A stretch of DNA of 64,000 nt from Sphingobacterium nematocida (GCF_900168125.1 NZ_FUZF01000004.1:124001-188000); one strand, 5' to 3'; shown: positions 1 through 9,313, numbered from the stretch's first letter. Program-made: numbers and translations. Notes: a model not told the origin generated them from the sequence alone.

Positions 1-1
1 G

Positions 2-466
2 GGCAAAGGTTGGGATGCGGTCTGTTGCAACAGGATTTGCTCTTGGGTTAAGTTGAAGGATAAAAAAAATGGAAAGCAGTTCTTTGTTTTTAGTTCTCAC
101 TTCGACCATCAGGGAGTAAAGGCAAGAGCGGAATCCGCCAAATTAATGGTCAAGAAGATCGCTGAGATTTCCAAAGGAGCCCCGGTTATTGCGCTGGGCG
201 ATTTCAATGCGACGCCTGATAGCGAGCCGATTGTTACGATCAAGCATAGTCTCAAAGATGCCTTTGATATCACCCAAATTGCACCATATGGTCCAGTTGG
301 TACTACCAATGCATTCAAATGGGATGCTCCTATGAAGCAACGTATTGATTATATTTTTGTAAACAATGGTGTTCAGGTGTTGAAATACGCATCATTGGTG
401 GATGCGTTGCATATGCGTTTTCCTTCGGATCATCTTCCTGTTGTGGCGAAGCTGAAGATAGATTAG
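2..466 (+). CDS. Endonuclease/exonuclease/phosphatase family protein (C-terminal part, cut by window edge)
   Basis: Metal-dependent phosphoesterase or nuclease of the EEP fold (DNase I/exonuclease III/sphingomyelinase superfamily). The visible part holds the C-terminal family motifs in order: the SSHFDHQG segment, GDFNATPDSEP with the catalytic Asp-Asn pair, RIDYIFV, and the terminal SDHLPVVA carrying the catalytic Asp-His. The reading frame is open from base 2, so the gene begins before the window; the TTG near base 53 is internal. Secreted phosphodiesterases of this type are common in Bacteroidota, but the N-terminus that would show a signal peptide is missing. Substrate cannot be told. A nested terminator follows 27 bases after the stop. 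Confidence 0.88.
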   Translation, partial: GKGWDAVCCNRICSWVKLKDKKNGKQFFVFSSHFDHQGVKARAESAKLMVKKIAEISKGAPVIALGDFNATPDSEPIVTIKHSLKDAFDITQIAPYGPVGTTNAFKWDAPMKQRIDYIFVNNGVQVLKYASLVDALHMRFPSDHLPVVAKLKID

Positions 467-492
467 GGACGAAGTAATCACATTCTTTTATT

Positions 493-552
493 GACCGTCT
501 AAGTTCTCCGATTGTATTCGTACAATGTTGTTAATACTTAGACGGTTTTTTT
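493..552 (+). terminator. Nested intrinsic terminator with inner TTCG tetraloop hairpin
   Basis: An 11-bp outer stem (494-504 with 536-546) is followed by a run of seven T. Between the arms lies a second perfect hairpin, 511-516 with 521-526, closed by TTCG. The T run is on the + strand side only, so it serves the EEP gene and not the opposing DUF2931 gene. Confidence 0.8.
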
Positions 553-557
553 ATGTT

Positions 558-1865
558 TTATTTTGCGTAAATCTCTACAGCTTTCATGTTTTCCAGAGAA
601 AGACTTTTGCCCTTAGCTTGTAGGGTGACACTTGTTTGCTTCAGATCGGAACTGATACTTACTCTTAAAATAAGTGACTCATTAGGATCATAAGCCAGCA
701 ATTTGAAAGTATTGTAAAGTTCTTGTTCATCAAATTCCAGATAAGCGTTATACTTCTTCCCGTCTTTAAAGAAAGTTAGAAGGAGATATTCAGGTAATGG
801 GCGTTGTTCGAGCGTTTGTTGGATAATCGCTTCATTGAACAGTTGGTACCTTTCGCCGTTGAAGAATCCGAATTTCAAGCCCATTTTGGTTTGACCAAAA
901 TCAGTAATCTCTACCTTCCAATTGAATTTAGAACGGTATTTACCGGTCCATATGCCAAATGGGATAGGGGAGTTGTGATTTACTATTCTTCTAAATTGTC
1001 TATTGTCTTCGCAGCTACAGGTGTCGTTCAGGACCTCTTTACGTACATCTTCCCGTACGACGTCGTAGTCCTTTAGTGTAGTTCGGTTTATTTCTTCGGC
1101 TTTAAAGACAGCTATTTCTCGAGTATCATTAAAACTTGATATCCACAATACTACATCTCCGCCCGGGGCGATACCAGCGATCAGTTCATCATACTTTCCT
1201 TGTATTGTTTCTTCCAGTGTTCCATTGATGTCATGTCTAAAGCCTTTTTTGAAAAAGTTAGAGAGCATTGCTTTATCCACGGCTGTATTTAAAGCATAAT
1301 ACTTGTCTTCTAGAAAAGAATACCAGTAGAGGTTTAGGCTATCAGGCAGTACAATGTCGCCATCGTCTGATGATTTAAATGTAGATTGACCTACTCCCCA
1401 TTGGTTTGAATATACCTTTCCTGTTTCCAGTAAGGTGACAGGGTTTCGGTCTCCTTTTACCGAGATCGCAAATCGACTTTCGGAAAGTAGTTGTATCGGG
1501 TAGCCTTCGGGTGTCGCGATCCCCTGTTGGTAGTTGTATTTCTCTGTTTTGGCGTATGCCATTTCGTTACTGTATCTTGCCCTTTCTTCACCGGAGGTGC
1601 CCCATAAGGCGAAAATACAGATGAGAATCAAGAGAGCCGATGTGATTTTAAGTGCCTTTCGGTTTCTTTTAAAAAGGAACGAAACCAAAAACAGTATGAC
1701 AAAATGTATGGGTATGGCCGAAAGAATTAGCACAATAACAAATAGCTCCTGAGGTACATATGAGCTATTGTGTATAATTTGAAACTGCAGAAAGAACAAG
1801 TATATCAGAATGTCAACTATTCCAATAGCCACAGAAAGAAGAAATATTTTGAGATAGTATTTCAT
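558..1865 (-). CDS. DUF2931 family membrane-anchored protein
   Basis: A 435-residue protein with three hydrophobic N-terminal segments (about residues 5-27, 40-65, 72-90) and a long extracytoplasmic part. The segments LPDSLNLYWYSFLEDKYY and IAGIAPGGDVVLWISS resemble the conserved core of Bacteroidota DUF2931 proteins (a Trp/Tyr-rich strand, then a glycine-rich APGG strand). DUF2931 members are usually lipoproteins of about 200-350 residues without known function; this one instead has a multi-helix membrane domain in front. It stands alone, convergent with the EEP gene. Family assignment is by eye and moderately secure; function unknown. Confidence 0.65.
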   Translation of the reverse strand: MKYYLKIFLLSVAIGIVDILIYLFFLQFQIIHNSSYVPQELFVIVLILSAIPIHFVILFLVSFLFKRNRKALKITSALLILICIFALWGTSGEERARYSNEMAYAKTEKYNYQQGIATPEGYPIQLLSESRFAISVKGDRNPVTLLETGKVYSNQWGVGQSTFKSSDDGDIVLPDSLNLYWYSFLEDKYYALNTAVDKAMLSNFFKKGFRHDINGTLEETIQGKYDELIAGIAPGGDVVLWISSFNDTREIAVFKAEEINRTTLKDYDVVREDVRKEVLNDTCSCEDNRQFRRIVNHNSPIPFGIWTGKYRSKFNWKVEITDFGQTKMGLKFGFFNGERYQLFNEAIIQQTLEQRPLPEYLLLTFFKDGKKYNAYLEFDEQELYNTFKLLAYDPNESLILRVSISSDLKQTSVTLQAKGKSLSLENMKAVEIYAK

Positions 1866-2149
1866 ATAGGGTCAAAAGCAAGTTAAGTCTAGGAAGTAAA
1901 AGTAGTTTTCTTTTTATAAAACAACTAGAGATAATGGCAATTATTGTAATCTAGTATGCTGCTACTTTTTGGAATATCTTTAAAAATAATGCGCTCTATC
2001 CCGATGGTCCTAAGTGAGCCTGTTTTATTTTGAAGTTGTTGTTGAGTAGGGGCTTGAATTTATTTTCGGTGGATCTATTTACTATTTAGTAAGAGAATCC
2101 GCCCGGGATATCTAAACGGATGGATTGTTTGGTTTTGTCTCTGTCATTA

Positions 2150-2545
2150 TCACATATGCAGCACATTGAACGTATGACCATCAGGATCTGCAAAAACAAA
2201 ACCGTAATAGTGTTCTCCAAATTCCTGTGGTCTTGATAGAATTCTTCCTCCGGCCAGTTCAATTGTGTCGGCCCATCTATCTACTTCATCTTTGCTATCG
2301 GCCGAGAGTGTAAACATTACTTCAATAGCACTTTCAGCATCAGTAATTTTAATCTTCATGTTGCTCTCAAGTACATCTTTTAGAAAGAAGTTTATTACAA
2401 AATCATCTTTTCCTACCACGAAGCTTGTGAGATCATTTGTAGTAGCGTGTCTGCCATTTGGCCTAAATCCTATTGCGTTGTAAAACTTGGTTGTTGTTTC
2501 TAAATTATTTACTGCGAGATTTGCCCATATTTTCGTTGGATTCAT
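2150..2545 (-). CDS. VOC (glyoxalase/bleomycin resistance/dioxygenase) superfamily protein
   Basis: A 131-residue single-domain protein with the paired beta-alpha-beta-beta-beta pattern of the vicinal oxygen chelate fold: it starts IWANLAVNNLETTTKFYNAIGF and ends with FADPDGHTFNVLHM, the usual C-terminal DPDGH strand. It resembles the PhnB/YaeR-like lactoylglutathione lyase-related proteins often annotated as extradiol dioxygenase. Metal ligands are not convincing at all four canonical positions, so enzymatic activity is uncertain. Monocistronic, with about 280 bases of empty sequence downstream. Confidence 0.85.
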   Translation of the reverse strand: MNPTKIWANLAVNNLETTTKFYNAIGFRPNGRHATTNDLTSFVVGKDDFVINFFLKDVLESNMKIKITDAESAIEVMFTLSADSKDEVDRWADTIELAGGRILSRPQEFGEHYYGFVFADPDGHTFNVLHM

Positions 2546-2679
2546 GTATAGATTTTTATGTAAAAATAAGGATTAGAAGAAGATACTTCCTTTTCCCATG
2601 ACAAGAAAAGTATTTCTATATTTTGCTGTAAACATAGATGATTTTAATATTCTAGACTTCGTATAATGTAAGACCTTGT

Positions 2680-3954
2680 CTATTGTCTTCCCAACAATTC
2701 CTTTATCCGTTCCCTTTCCTTATCCGATAACGGGATGGCCTGTTCTATGATTGGGAGGATTTCCAGCTTTCGGTCCGTTTGGAGCAATAGGTCTAAAAAT
2801 CCGAGATATGTACGTATCAGATCTGCTTTAATGCTTACAAATGCACGTGGATCAGCGATGTAAAGCTCCTCTACCAGTTGCAGCAATGTGGATTTTCTTT
2901 TTTTGTCCTTTTCTGAGGTGTCGTATCTGGGGAGGAGATCCTTTTGAGCTAATTCTTGCATTTTGATAGTCACGGCTTGCTCACGGACATATTTTTTTTG
3001 TTTACGGTCCAACAGATCGCGGAGCTCCGTCATCAGTCTACGATATACCACTTGATGTTCCTTTTCGCTGAATAGATTGCCTTCATTGGATAATACGATT
3101 TCCGACTGTTCAAAATGGTTGAAAAAAGCAGATTCTACATACACTGAATGATGGAATTCTATTGCATTATTATTAAAACTACTCAGTACTTTGGCTACTT
3201 CCATTTTTTGACTGTTGAGGAAATAGTAATAGTAGCGGTCTCCAATCGGCTGCTTCCATCGTATATAGTTGACTTTAAATATAAACGAGTTCTCTTCTGG
3301 ACTGTATATTGTAAATGATGTTGTATCTGTCTCTTGGATCAGTTGATCGTAAGCTATGACTTTTCCATTTATTTTGATGGTATAATCGAGATCTTTGTTT
3401 AGATGTAGGAACCAACCAAATTCCTGAGCTAGAAAATCTGTAAATTCCTCCGATTCCAACATTGCGGCATTTAAGCCAAATATACCCTCCAATACGACAG
3501 TCGTACCCGTAGACGCTGCATTTGATCGTTGAGGTTCTGAACTTTCATACTCCTCTTTTGATGCCCTGTCTATTACCAATCTGTATGTTATTACTTCATT
3601 ATCCACCGCTACCACGGTGTGCCAGATAGCACGTGTTGCAAATAGCGAAAACGAAAACCGTCCTTTGCCTTTCTTTCCTCGGGTATAGGAGCTACGTTTG
3701 GGCGCTGTTTTTTTGAGTGAATCCAAAAAATTACCAAATGAATGGGGCAGTAGGTCAGGAACGATGCCTTCGCCGTTGTCCATGATACGGATACGTTCTA
3801 TATAGCCGAGTTCATTGCTGGATATATCTATAGCTACAGAGGTGGCTTTCGCATCAAATCCATTCCAGATATACTCGGCAATAACCTGTTTGGGATCCTT
3901 TGGTAATCCCGCCGATTCTATACTTGCATTTGTTATTTTGGTACTGTTCTTCAT
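2680..3954 (-). CDS. Orphan GHKL (HSP90/MutL-like) ATP-binding protein
   Basis: A 424-residue cytosolic protein whose N-terminal 150 residues form a Bergerat ATPase: N-box with E27 and N31 (EYIWNGFDA), G1 box D59-N-G-E-G63, and the lid-type glycine motif around G93-G98 (RGKKGKGRFS). This arrangement is that of HSP90/MutL/MORC-like ATPases (HATPase_c_3), not of histidine kinases; no phospho-acceptor domain exists. The middle and C-terminal parts (beta-rich about 160-290, helical 290-424) match no domain I recognise. It is transcribed alone. Stand-alone proteins of this class sometimes belong to anti-phage or DNA-repair modules, but nothing adjacent supports that here. Confidence 0.8.
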   Translation of the reverse strand: MKNSTKITNASIESAGLPKDPKQVIAEYIWNGFDAKATSVAIDISSNELGYIERIRIMDNGEGIVPDLLPHSFGNFLDSLKKTAPKRSSYTRGKKGKGRFSFSLFATRAIWHTVVAVDNEVITYRLVIDRASKEEYESSEPQRSNAASTGTTVVLEGIFGLNAAMLESEEFTDFLAQEFGWFLHLNKDLDYTIKINGKVIAYDQLIQETDTTSFTIYSPEENSFIFKVNYIRWKQPIGDRYYYYFLNSQKMEVAKVLSSFNNNAIEFHHSVYVESAFFNHFEQSEIVLSNEGNLFSEKEHQVVYRRLMTELRDLLDRKQKKYVREQAVTIKMQELAQKDLLPRYDTSEKDKKRKSTLLQLVEELYIADPRAFVSIKADLIRTYLGFLDLLLQTDRKLEILPIIEQAIPLSDKERERIKELLGRQ

Positions 3955-4008
3955 TATGGATCAAGATTTCGTATTTCAAACCTACATAAATTCGCTCATT
4001 TATTTAGA

Positions 4009-4040
4009 AAACGCGTTCCAATTTTGAAAGGAACGCGTTT
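4009..4040 (-). terminator. Hairpin downstream of doxX-like gene, weak T tract
   Basis: An 11-bp perfect stem (4009-4019 with 4030-4040; arm AAACGCGTTCC) lies just after the DoxX gene in its reading direction. The T tract is short (TTTTCT). The same stem core reappears in the terminator at 15428-15467. Confidence 0.55.
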
Positions 4041-4068
4041 AGATGTTTTAAAAGAAAAGCACCAGAGA

Positions 4069-4500
4069 TTAAATCCAGTATTTTTGTGGTTTGAAGAAGA
4101 CTTTACTTAACTCCTTCCAATGCTCTATCAGCAAGTATATATTTAGTGCTAGTATAATCAGGTCAAAATAGAGAAAATCCATAGCCTGACTAATGTAGAC
4201 ATGACTGAAAAACATACCTAATGAGATAGGAACTAAAAATACAGCGCCAAAGAGCGATGTTCTCCTAAATAGTAGGAGCAAGCCACCTATAAGCTGCGCA
4301 GCGCCAATCACCCAGATAAATCCGGTGCGTTCCCATATCAGATAAAAATCAAGAAAATCGCCTTCAAGACCAAAGTCTATATACTCTTGCGGATCGATTT
4401 TGCTTGTCAGCTTCTCATATCCATGTGGTATATATACATAAGCTAAGAATGCCCTGAAGATATAGCTGACATAGGTTTTGATTTTCTTTAAAATATCCAT
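4069..4500 (-). CDS. DoxX family inner-membrane protein
   Basis: A 143-residue protein with four predicted transmembrane helices (about 12-30, 56-80, 82-103, 108-128) and the early FLAYVYIPHGYEKL segment typical of DoxX/DoxD-like proteins. Members act in membrane-associated redox roles, but the biochemical activity of this subgroup is unknown. It follows the DUF4374 gene by only three bases and so is the last gene of a TonB receptor-DUF4374-DoxX operon, suggesting a contribution to whatever the receptor imports, perhaps handling of iron or another redox-active ligand at the inner membrane (inference). Confidence 0.82.
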   Translation of the reverse strand: MDILKKIKTYVSYIFRAFLAYVYIPHGYEKLTSKIDPQEYIDFGLEGDFLDFYLIWERTGFIWVIGAAQLIGGLLLLFRRTSLFGAVFLVPISLGMFFSHVYISQAMDFLYFDLIILALNIYLLIEHWKELSKVFFKPQKYWI

Positions 4501-4503
4501 ATG

Positions 4504-5745
4504 CTATTTGTTGTTTATGATGTTGAAACCCATTAAACGTCCGCTACCTTTGAGACGGAATGTCTCCTTAGTCTCGCCGCTCTTTGGATTAAATTGATAA
4601 GCTCCTGCAAAATTTTCCTGCGAATTGTTTGTGATAAAATAAATATGTTCTTTATGAAAAAATGGGTTTTGGTAGGAATAAAAATTGTCGGGAAGCATAT
4701 CTAAGCGGGTAGCTTTTTTTGTAGCGACATCAATCTCATTCCAATACCAAATATCTTTTCTATATCCTACACCATGTTGCCCACCACCATAGTAGGAAGT
4801 TGGTCTACTTGAGATTGTCGTATATATTTTGTTATTGTGGGCAAATATTCTGTTAAAATCGGAAGGATACTGATAGTCCGATATTTTGATCTCAAAGTTT
4901 TGGTCAAATTTTGTTTCCCCTTTTTTGATACGGAGTATTTTAGATTCCGGTTTCTGCGATTTCATATCGCCGATCGCGATCATATACAGGTCCTTGGTTA
5001 TTTCATCGATACTCCATAACACATGATCGGCAAATAATCCCAAGTGAGTGGCGTTAGGGTAGGATGTTACGGCGTCTATTTTATTGCTTGCTAGATCGTA
5101 AACCACAATTTCAGCTTTTTGTTCTTTTGGAGTAATCTGCCAAGCCGAAGTGCGTTGTCCATGCTGTATGTCTACAAATAGCTTATTGTCTCTTTTTGCT
5201 AGTATCAGTTGGCCGGCAGCTTCGTAGGGACTTCCGTCAGACAGAGCAGAGAGATCAATTTCGCCCGTACGTTGCATAGTGCCGGGATTGAACTTCTGTA
5301 TCTTTAATCCACCAGCAGATAAATCCCAGTAGTATCCCTCCGAATCATTGACTACCAAGAAATTGGTCTCATAGGTATTGTTTGGAGTTGCAATAAAGCC
5401 ATTGTTAGAGAATTTTCCTGCTTCTAGCTTATATTTTGAAATACCTATATCTGTGGCAGCAGGGCCATCCTTCTTGTATAGTATGTTATCAACTATACGT
5501 CCTCCTGCCGAGTATCCTAGCTGGTAAAAAGGGACTGTTGATAGATTGATCTCCCGTGCCTTGTTGTCGCCTAGCGCATAGATTCCACCCGACCATTTTT
5601 CATTACCATTAAATATTACCCATGTCTCATCCTTCGGGAGATTATTGTTTATGGGAGCGATAGGCGTATCGTCCTTTTTGCAGGAAAATAACAGACATGT
5701 CGTCAATAGCGCCATGGCGGTCCGTTTAAAAGTAGTCTTTCTCAT
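4504..5745 (-). CDS. DUF4374 domain lipoprotein
   Basis: A 413-residue lipoprotein with signal peptide and lipobox ending LLFSC at about residue 22, followed by KKDD. The remainder looks like a beta-propeller (repeated W/Y-rich strands such as KISKYKLEAGKF-type units), as in DUF4374 proteins. In Bacteroidota DUF4374 genes nearly always sit beside TonB receptors for siderophores or haem-like ligands, exactly as here: 11 bases separate it from the upstream receptor. It probably binds or presents the ligand on the periplasmic or outer face of the outer membrane. The ligand cannot be read from sequence. Confidence 0.8.
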   Translation of the reverse strand: MRKTTFKRTAMALLTTCLLFSCKKDDTPIAPINNNLPKDETWVIFNGNEKWSGGIYALGDNKAREINLSTVPFYQLGYSAGGRIVDNILYKKDGPAATDIGISKYKLEAGKFSNNGFIATPNNTYETNFLVVNDSEGYYWDLSAGGLKIQKFNPGTMQRTGEIDLSALSDGSPYEAAGQLILAKRDNKLFVDIQHGQRTSAWQITPKEQKAEIVVYDLASNKIDAVTSYPNATHLGLFADHVLWSIDEITKDLYMIAIGDMKSQKPESKILRIKKGETKFDQNFEIKISDYQYPSDFNRIFAHNNKIYTTISSRPTSYYGGGQHGVGYRKDIWYWNEIDVATKKATRLDMLPDNFYSYQNPFFHKEHIYFITNNSQENFAGAYQFNPKSGETKETFRLKGSGRLMGFNIINNK

Positions 5746-5756
5746 GATATAAATTG

Positions 5757-7943
5757 TTAAAAAATTTGATAAGCGATTTTTAGATGAAATGATCTTCCCG
5801 GCTTTTGTACATTAAAGTTGTCGTAAAGCCGGGTATTTCCGATATTTTGACACTCGACAGCTGTATTTATCTTATGATTGGCAAATTGGTAGTGTACCCC
5901 GATATCCTGTGCCCATTGCCCCAGTCGTGCATCGTTAGGTATAATTAGATCTGACTCGACCTGATCGGGATTTCCAAAGATTGTCGGTTCTTGACTTTTT
6001 GGGATATCTGTGAGGTAGAATCGGTGTACATAGTTGAGATTCCATCGTACGCTCAGTCTGTCTGTCGATTTCATGATGTTACGCACTTGTCCGTTTGCAA
6101 ATAAGTTTCCAAATAGGAATGGAATATTTGCCACACGCGACCCTTGGTAGATTTTGAATTCATCTTTTTCATTGATACGACGAATATCCTGATATGTAGC
6201 ATTACCGCCAAAATCTAGACGCTTATTGATGTTGTAATTTGCCTCTATTTCGATACCTTTGATTTCTACCTGATGAAAGTTAATATAGCGACTGTAAGGA
6301 ATGTCGGGTTGTAGAAATATAGCCTGTTGCACATTCCGGTAAAATAGGCCCGCGGTCACACTTCCGTTGTTCTTCGGCTGACCAAAGCTGTAGTGGGAAT
6401 TGATGTTTATGTTATGGCTTTTCTCAGGTTTTAGATCTAGATTTTCTTTGATTAGGATAGCGTCACCAAATACTTCTAATTCATCAGGGAGACGTGTCGC
6501 ATATTCATAAGACAACTTTAATAAATAGTCATTTTTATTCCATCGAAGGCCAGCTAGATAGCCCAATCTATTGGAGGATTGATTTGATTGCCAGGCAAAA
6601 TTAAACTTATCTGTCGTGAATCCTGATGTTTCGCTACGATAGTGTTTTAGCGCGAAAATACTCTCCATCTGTCTATCAAGCCAAAGTGATCTGGCTCCCA
6701 GAGCCACTATGTTTTTTTTATAGATAGCTGGAATACGCAGTACGTCAAGCTGATGTACTGGAGAAACTGCTCCTAATGGGTCGCTACCTTCTCTTCGTTG
6801 TGTATAGTACAATTCGCTGAGTTCGATATGATGTTTGTTGTTGATCTTATAGGTTCCGTTTATCCGCATCGATATCAAGTCGTAATGAAGACGTTGATCA
6901 CTCCCTCCTTTATTTATTTCCCCACTCACTTGATCGTTGAGAATAATATTACCATCCCAATCATATCGAACACGGGCTGTATCTATAAAACGAGTGTTAA
7001 AGCGGCTATAATTAAAAGTAGAGTGCATCGCAAGCTTGGTATCAAAGAATTCTTTTTTATAGGATACCACTGTCCCGTAGTTCTGTTCTATGCCTTTGGC
7101 TTTGCCAAACACCTTTCCCATTTCACCATCATTTTGAATCTCTTTAGCAAAGTCCGAGAGTATGAACGATAGTCTGATGTCATCGGCCCATCTTTTGTTC
7201 CGTAGACCCGTAAATACTTCGGTATAGTATGATCTGGTAGCATCATGAAAGCGCTTTATATTTTTAAAGTATTTTTGACCGGTTTTCGCTTCTACAAAAG
7301 GAGCGTTTATTGTATAATTATTGTCCGAGTAATTGAAGCTACTGTTCGATCCCAGATATACAGAAGGATCGGAACGGCCTACTAGAAATAAATTAACGGT
7401 TGATCTATGCGTATTAAAAGAAGCTGCCTCATGTGCTACCTCCACAAAGGTAGATGTGGGATTGCGGGTCACTAAATTAATAGCACCCCCTAGTGCATCC
7501 GACGACAGATATACTGGTGTCGCCCCTTTGTACACTTCGATTCGTTCGAGCATATTGGTGGGGATAGTGCCGATGTTGAAGCCATGTCCATAAAGCTCAA
7601 TAGGGATACCGTCCTTAAAAATCCGGATGGCCTTTCCTTGTAATCCACCTAGATTTACCTGTACCGGTGAGCCTACATTGCCATCGCTTCTGGTTTTGAT
7701 ACCTGTACTCTTATTGAGAAGATTGCCAATATCGCCTGCCTTATCGTACATTCCCTTCATATTGATTATTTGTACCGCAAAAGGCGAAGTCTCTAATTTT
7801 TCCTGTATAGATTGAGCTGCTACGACCACCTCTTCTAATTGTTTGAGTGTATCCTTTTGTACAATGGAATTTTCGAAACATAGTCCTCCTTGGCAAGGGT
7901 AGTATATTCCTATAAATAAGCAAAGAAAGAGACAATGCGACAT
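5757..7943 (-). CDS. TonB-dependent outer-membrane receptor, probable siderophore/iron type
   Basis: A 728-residue protein with signal peptide, a plug domain (about 40-150; EEVVVAAQSIQEKLETSPFAVQIINMKG, then GLQGKAIRIFKDGIP and ERIEVYKGATPVYLSSDALGGAINLVT) and a 22-strand barrel ending in an aromatic residue (KIAYQIF). There is no N-terminal carboxypeptidase-like domain, so it is not a SusC-type glycan receptor; the length fits siderophore or metal transporters. Context agrees: downstream DUF4374 and DoxX genes and a divergent AraC regulator of the PchR kind. The first codon chosen gives a plausible signal peptide (MSHCLFLCLFIGIYY). Confidence 0.88.
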   Translation of the reverse strand: MSHCLFLCLFIGIYYPCQGGLCFENSIVQKDTLKQLEEVVVAAQSIQEKLETSPFAVQIINMKGMYDKAGDIGNLLNKSTGIKTRSDGNVGSPVQVNLGGLQGKAIRIFKDGIPIELYGHGFNIGTIPTNMLERIEVYKGATPVYLSSDALGGAINLVTRNPTSTFVEVAHEAASFNTHRSTVNLFLVGRSDPSVYLGSNSSFNYSDNNYTINAPFVEAKTGQKYFKNIKRFHDATRSYYTEVFTGLRNKRWADDIRLSFILSDFAKEIQNDGEMGKVFGKAKGIEQNYGTVVSYKKEFFDTKLAMHSTFNYSRFNTRFIDTARVRYDWDGNIILNDQVSGEINKGGSDQRLHYDLISMRINGTYKINNKHHIELSELYYTQRREGSDPLGAVSPVHQLDVLRIPAIYKKNIVALGARSLWLDRQMESIFALKHYRSETSGFTTDKFNFAWQSNQSSNRLGYLAGLRWNKNDYLLKLSYEYATRLPDELEVFGDAILIKENLDLKPEKSHNININSHYSFGQPKNNGSVTAGLFYRNVQQAIFLQPDIPYSRYINFHQVEIKGIEIEANYNINKRLDFGGNATYQDIRRINEKDEFKIYQGSRVANIPFLFGNLFANGQVRNIMKSTDRLSVRWNLNYVHRFYLTDIPKSQEPTIFGNPDQVESDLIIPNDARLGQWAQDIGVHYQFANHKINTAVECQNIGNTRLYDNFNVQKPGRSFHLKIAYQIF

Positions 7944-7973
7944 ATTTTTTATTTAGATTAGTTTTAAATAATG

Positions 7974-7996
7974 TATTTTTGTGCAAATCTATTTGC
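7974..7996. promoter_or_regulatory. Palindrome and promoter-like elements between TonB receptor and araC-type gene
   Basis: The 113-bp divergent gap contains a perfect inverted repeat GCAAAT-CT-ATTTGC (7983-7996). Overlapping it, TAGATTTG on the minus strand (7984-7991) fits the Bacteroidota -7 consensus TAnnTTTG for the receptor operon, and TATTTTTG on the plus strand (7974-7981) fits for the regulator. No good -33 TTTG is seen for either. An operator covering the receptor promoter is a natural reading, unproven. Confidence 0.45.
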
Positions 7997-8056
7997 CGCA
8001 GCGATAATCTCTGTTACGAATTTGGATGAAAGATTTATTATAAAGGGTTTTTAATT

Positions 8057-9040
8057 ATGTGCTATAGGATTGATGCTTCCGATTTTTTGGAAAAGATGAA
8101 TTATAACAAGAGTATCGCTGCCGGCACCATCCCGAACCCAAGGAAAGTGGGGGAGGGCATACCCGGAGATATCGCTATATATGAGGAGACGATTAGAAAC
8201 GATCTTCATATTTTTACTGCCAATTATCATTTTCAAGACAATCTGGTTTTGGATTGTCCTGAAGAGAATCCTTTTTTAGAGCTCCACCTTAACCTTTCCA
8301 AATCATCAATCTATTACAAAAACTCGTTTAATATTTCACACGAGGTGGCACCTATGACCGGTAATTTGGTATATATCACACCTACGGATGCGGTGGCAGA
8401 GATCCAATTTAAAAAAGGAATAACGTATCAGACGTTTGATATTCATCTTCCATTGGCGATACTGACTCCTTATTCCGGTCAAAACAGATTGTTGGATGCA
8501 TTTTTAACAAAGATAGACCAGGGGCGAAGTGCTGGCCTCACAGACAATAATATCAAAGTTAATTCCCGGATATGGTTCGCCGCACAGGAAATCCGTAGCT
8601 GTACCTATGAGGGGCTGATGCGCAATATATACATCGAATCGAAGGTGCTCGAAATCCTAGCTTTGTGTTTTGAAGATGAAAATACCGATCATATACGCCT
8701 GTCAACAAGAGATGTCGATTGTATTCATGTTGCGGCAAGTATTATACGTGATCGTGTAAACAATCCAATTACGATCAGAGAACTCGCAAGAGAAATAGGT
8801 ATCAATCAGACTAAGCTGAAAATAGGTTTTAAAAGCGTCTTTGGTACCACTGTTTTTGGGTATCTGCAGGAATTGAGGATGAATAATGCTAAACAGTATA
8901 TTCAAGAAACAGAGCTGTCTATCGAAGAGATAAGCCAACAGTGTGGTTATATCAATATATCAAATTTCAGTACGGCTTTTAAAAAGCACTTTGGATTATC
9001 CCCTAGTAGCTTACGGAGGTCTGGTATTAAGGTGTTATAA
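8057..9040 (+). CDS. AraC family transcriptional regulator, PchR-like
   Basis: A 327-residue protein. Residues about 30-180 are an effector-binding beta domain of the kind found in PchR-type siderophore regulators (IFTANYHFQDNLVLDC ... FLELHLNLSKSSIYYKN). Residues about 225-325 hold the two AraC helix-turn-helix motifs: ITIRELAREIGINQTKLKIGFKSVFGTTVFGYLQELRM and LSIEEISQQCGYINISNFSTAFKKHFGLSPSSLR. Divergent from the TonB receptor operon with 113 bp between the starts, it is the likely activator of that operon in response to the imported ligand. Confidence 0.9.
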   Translation: MCYRIDASDFLEKMNYNKSIAAGTIPNPRKVGEGIPGDIAIYEETIRNDLHIFTANYHFQDNLVLDCPEENPFLELHLNLSKSSIYYKNSFNISHEVAPMTGNLVYITPTDAVAEIQFKKGITYQTFDIHLPLAILTPYSGQNRLLDAFLTKIDQGRSAGLTDNNIKVNSRIWFAAQEIRSCTYEGLMRNIYIESKVLEILALCFEDENTDHIRLSTRDVDCIHVAASIIRDRVNNPITIRELAREIGINQTKLKIGFKSVFGTTVFGYLQELRMNNAKQYIQETELSIEEISQQCGYINISNFSTAFKKHFGLSPSSLRRSGIKVL

Positions 9041-9313
9041 AAACATTCTTTATTATATTTTTCAATCCCCAGACGTACTCGGGGATCATAGAAAAATATC
9101 CCTTTGCGAAACCCTATCAGCGAATTTGTGTTTTTTAGATGCGATGACTTTTGGCTAACGTACTCACTTTCTTGCCTTATGAGAAATATTATTAGAATAT
9201 CTATTTATAGACTTGTAAAAGAATAGATCTTTAGAATAAGGTGATGCTCATGAATGATGAACCCTATAATAGCAATCCTTTTGCCAGTTGGGCAGATATA
9301 AACTTAGAAAAAT

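Noticed and set aside
7741..7986. An 81-codon minus-strand frame overlapping the TonB receptor start
   Set aside because: It is an alternative frame over the receptor signal peptide and plug, which are clearly coding in the other frame.
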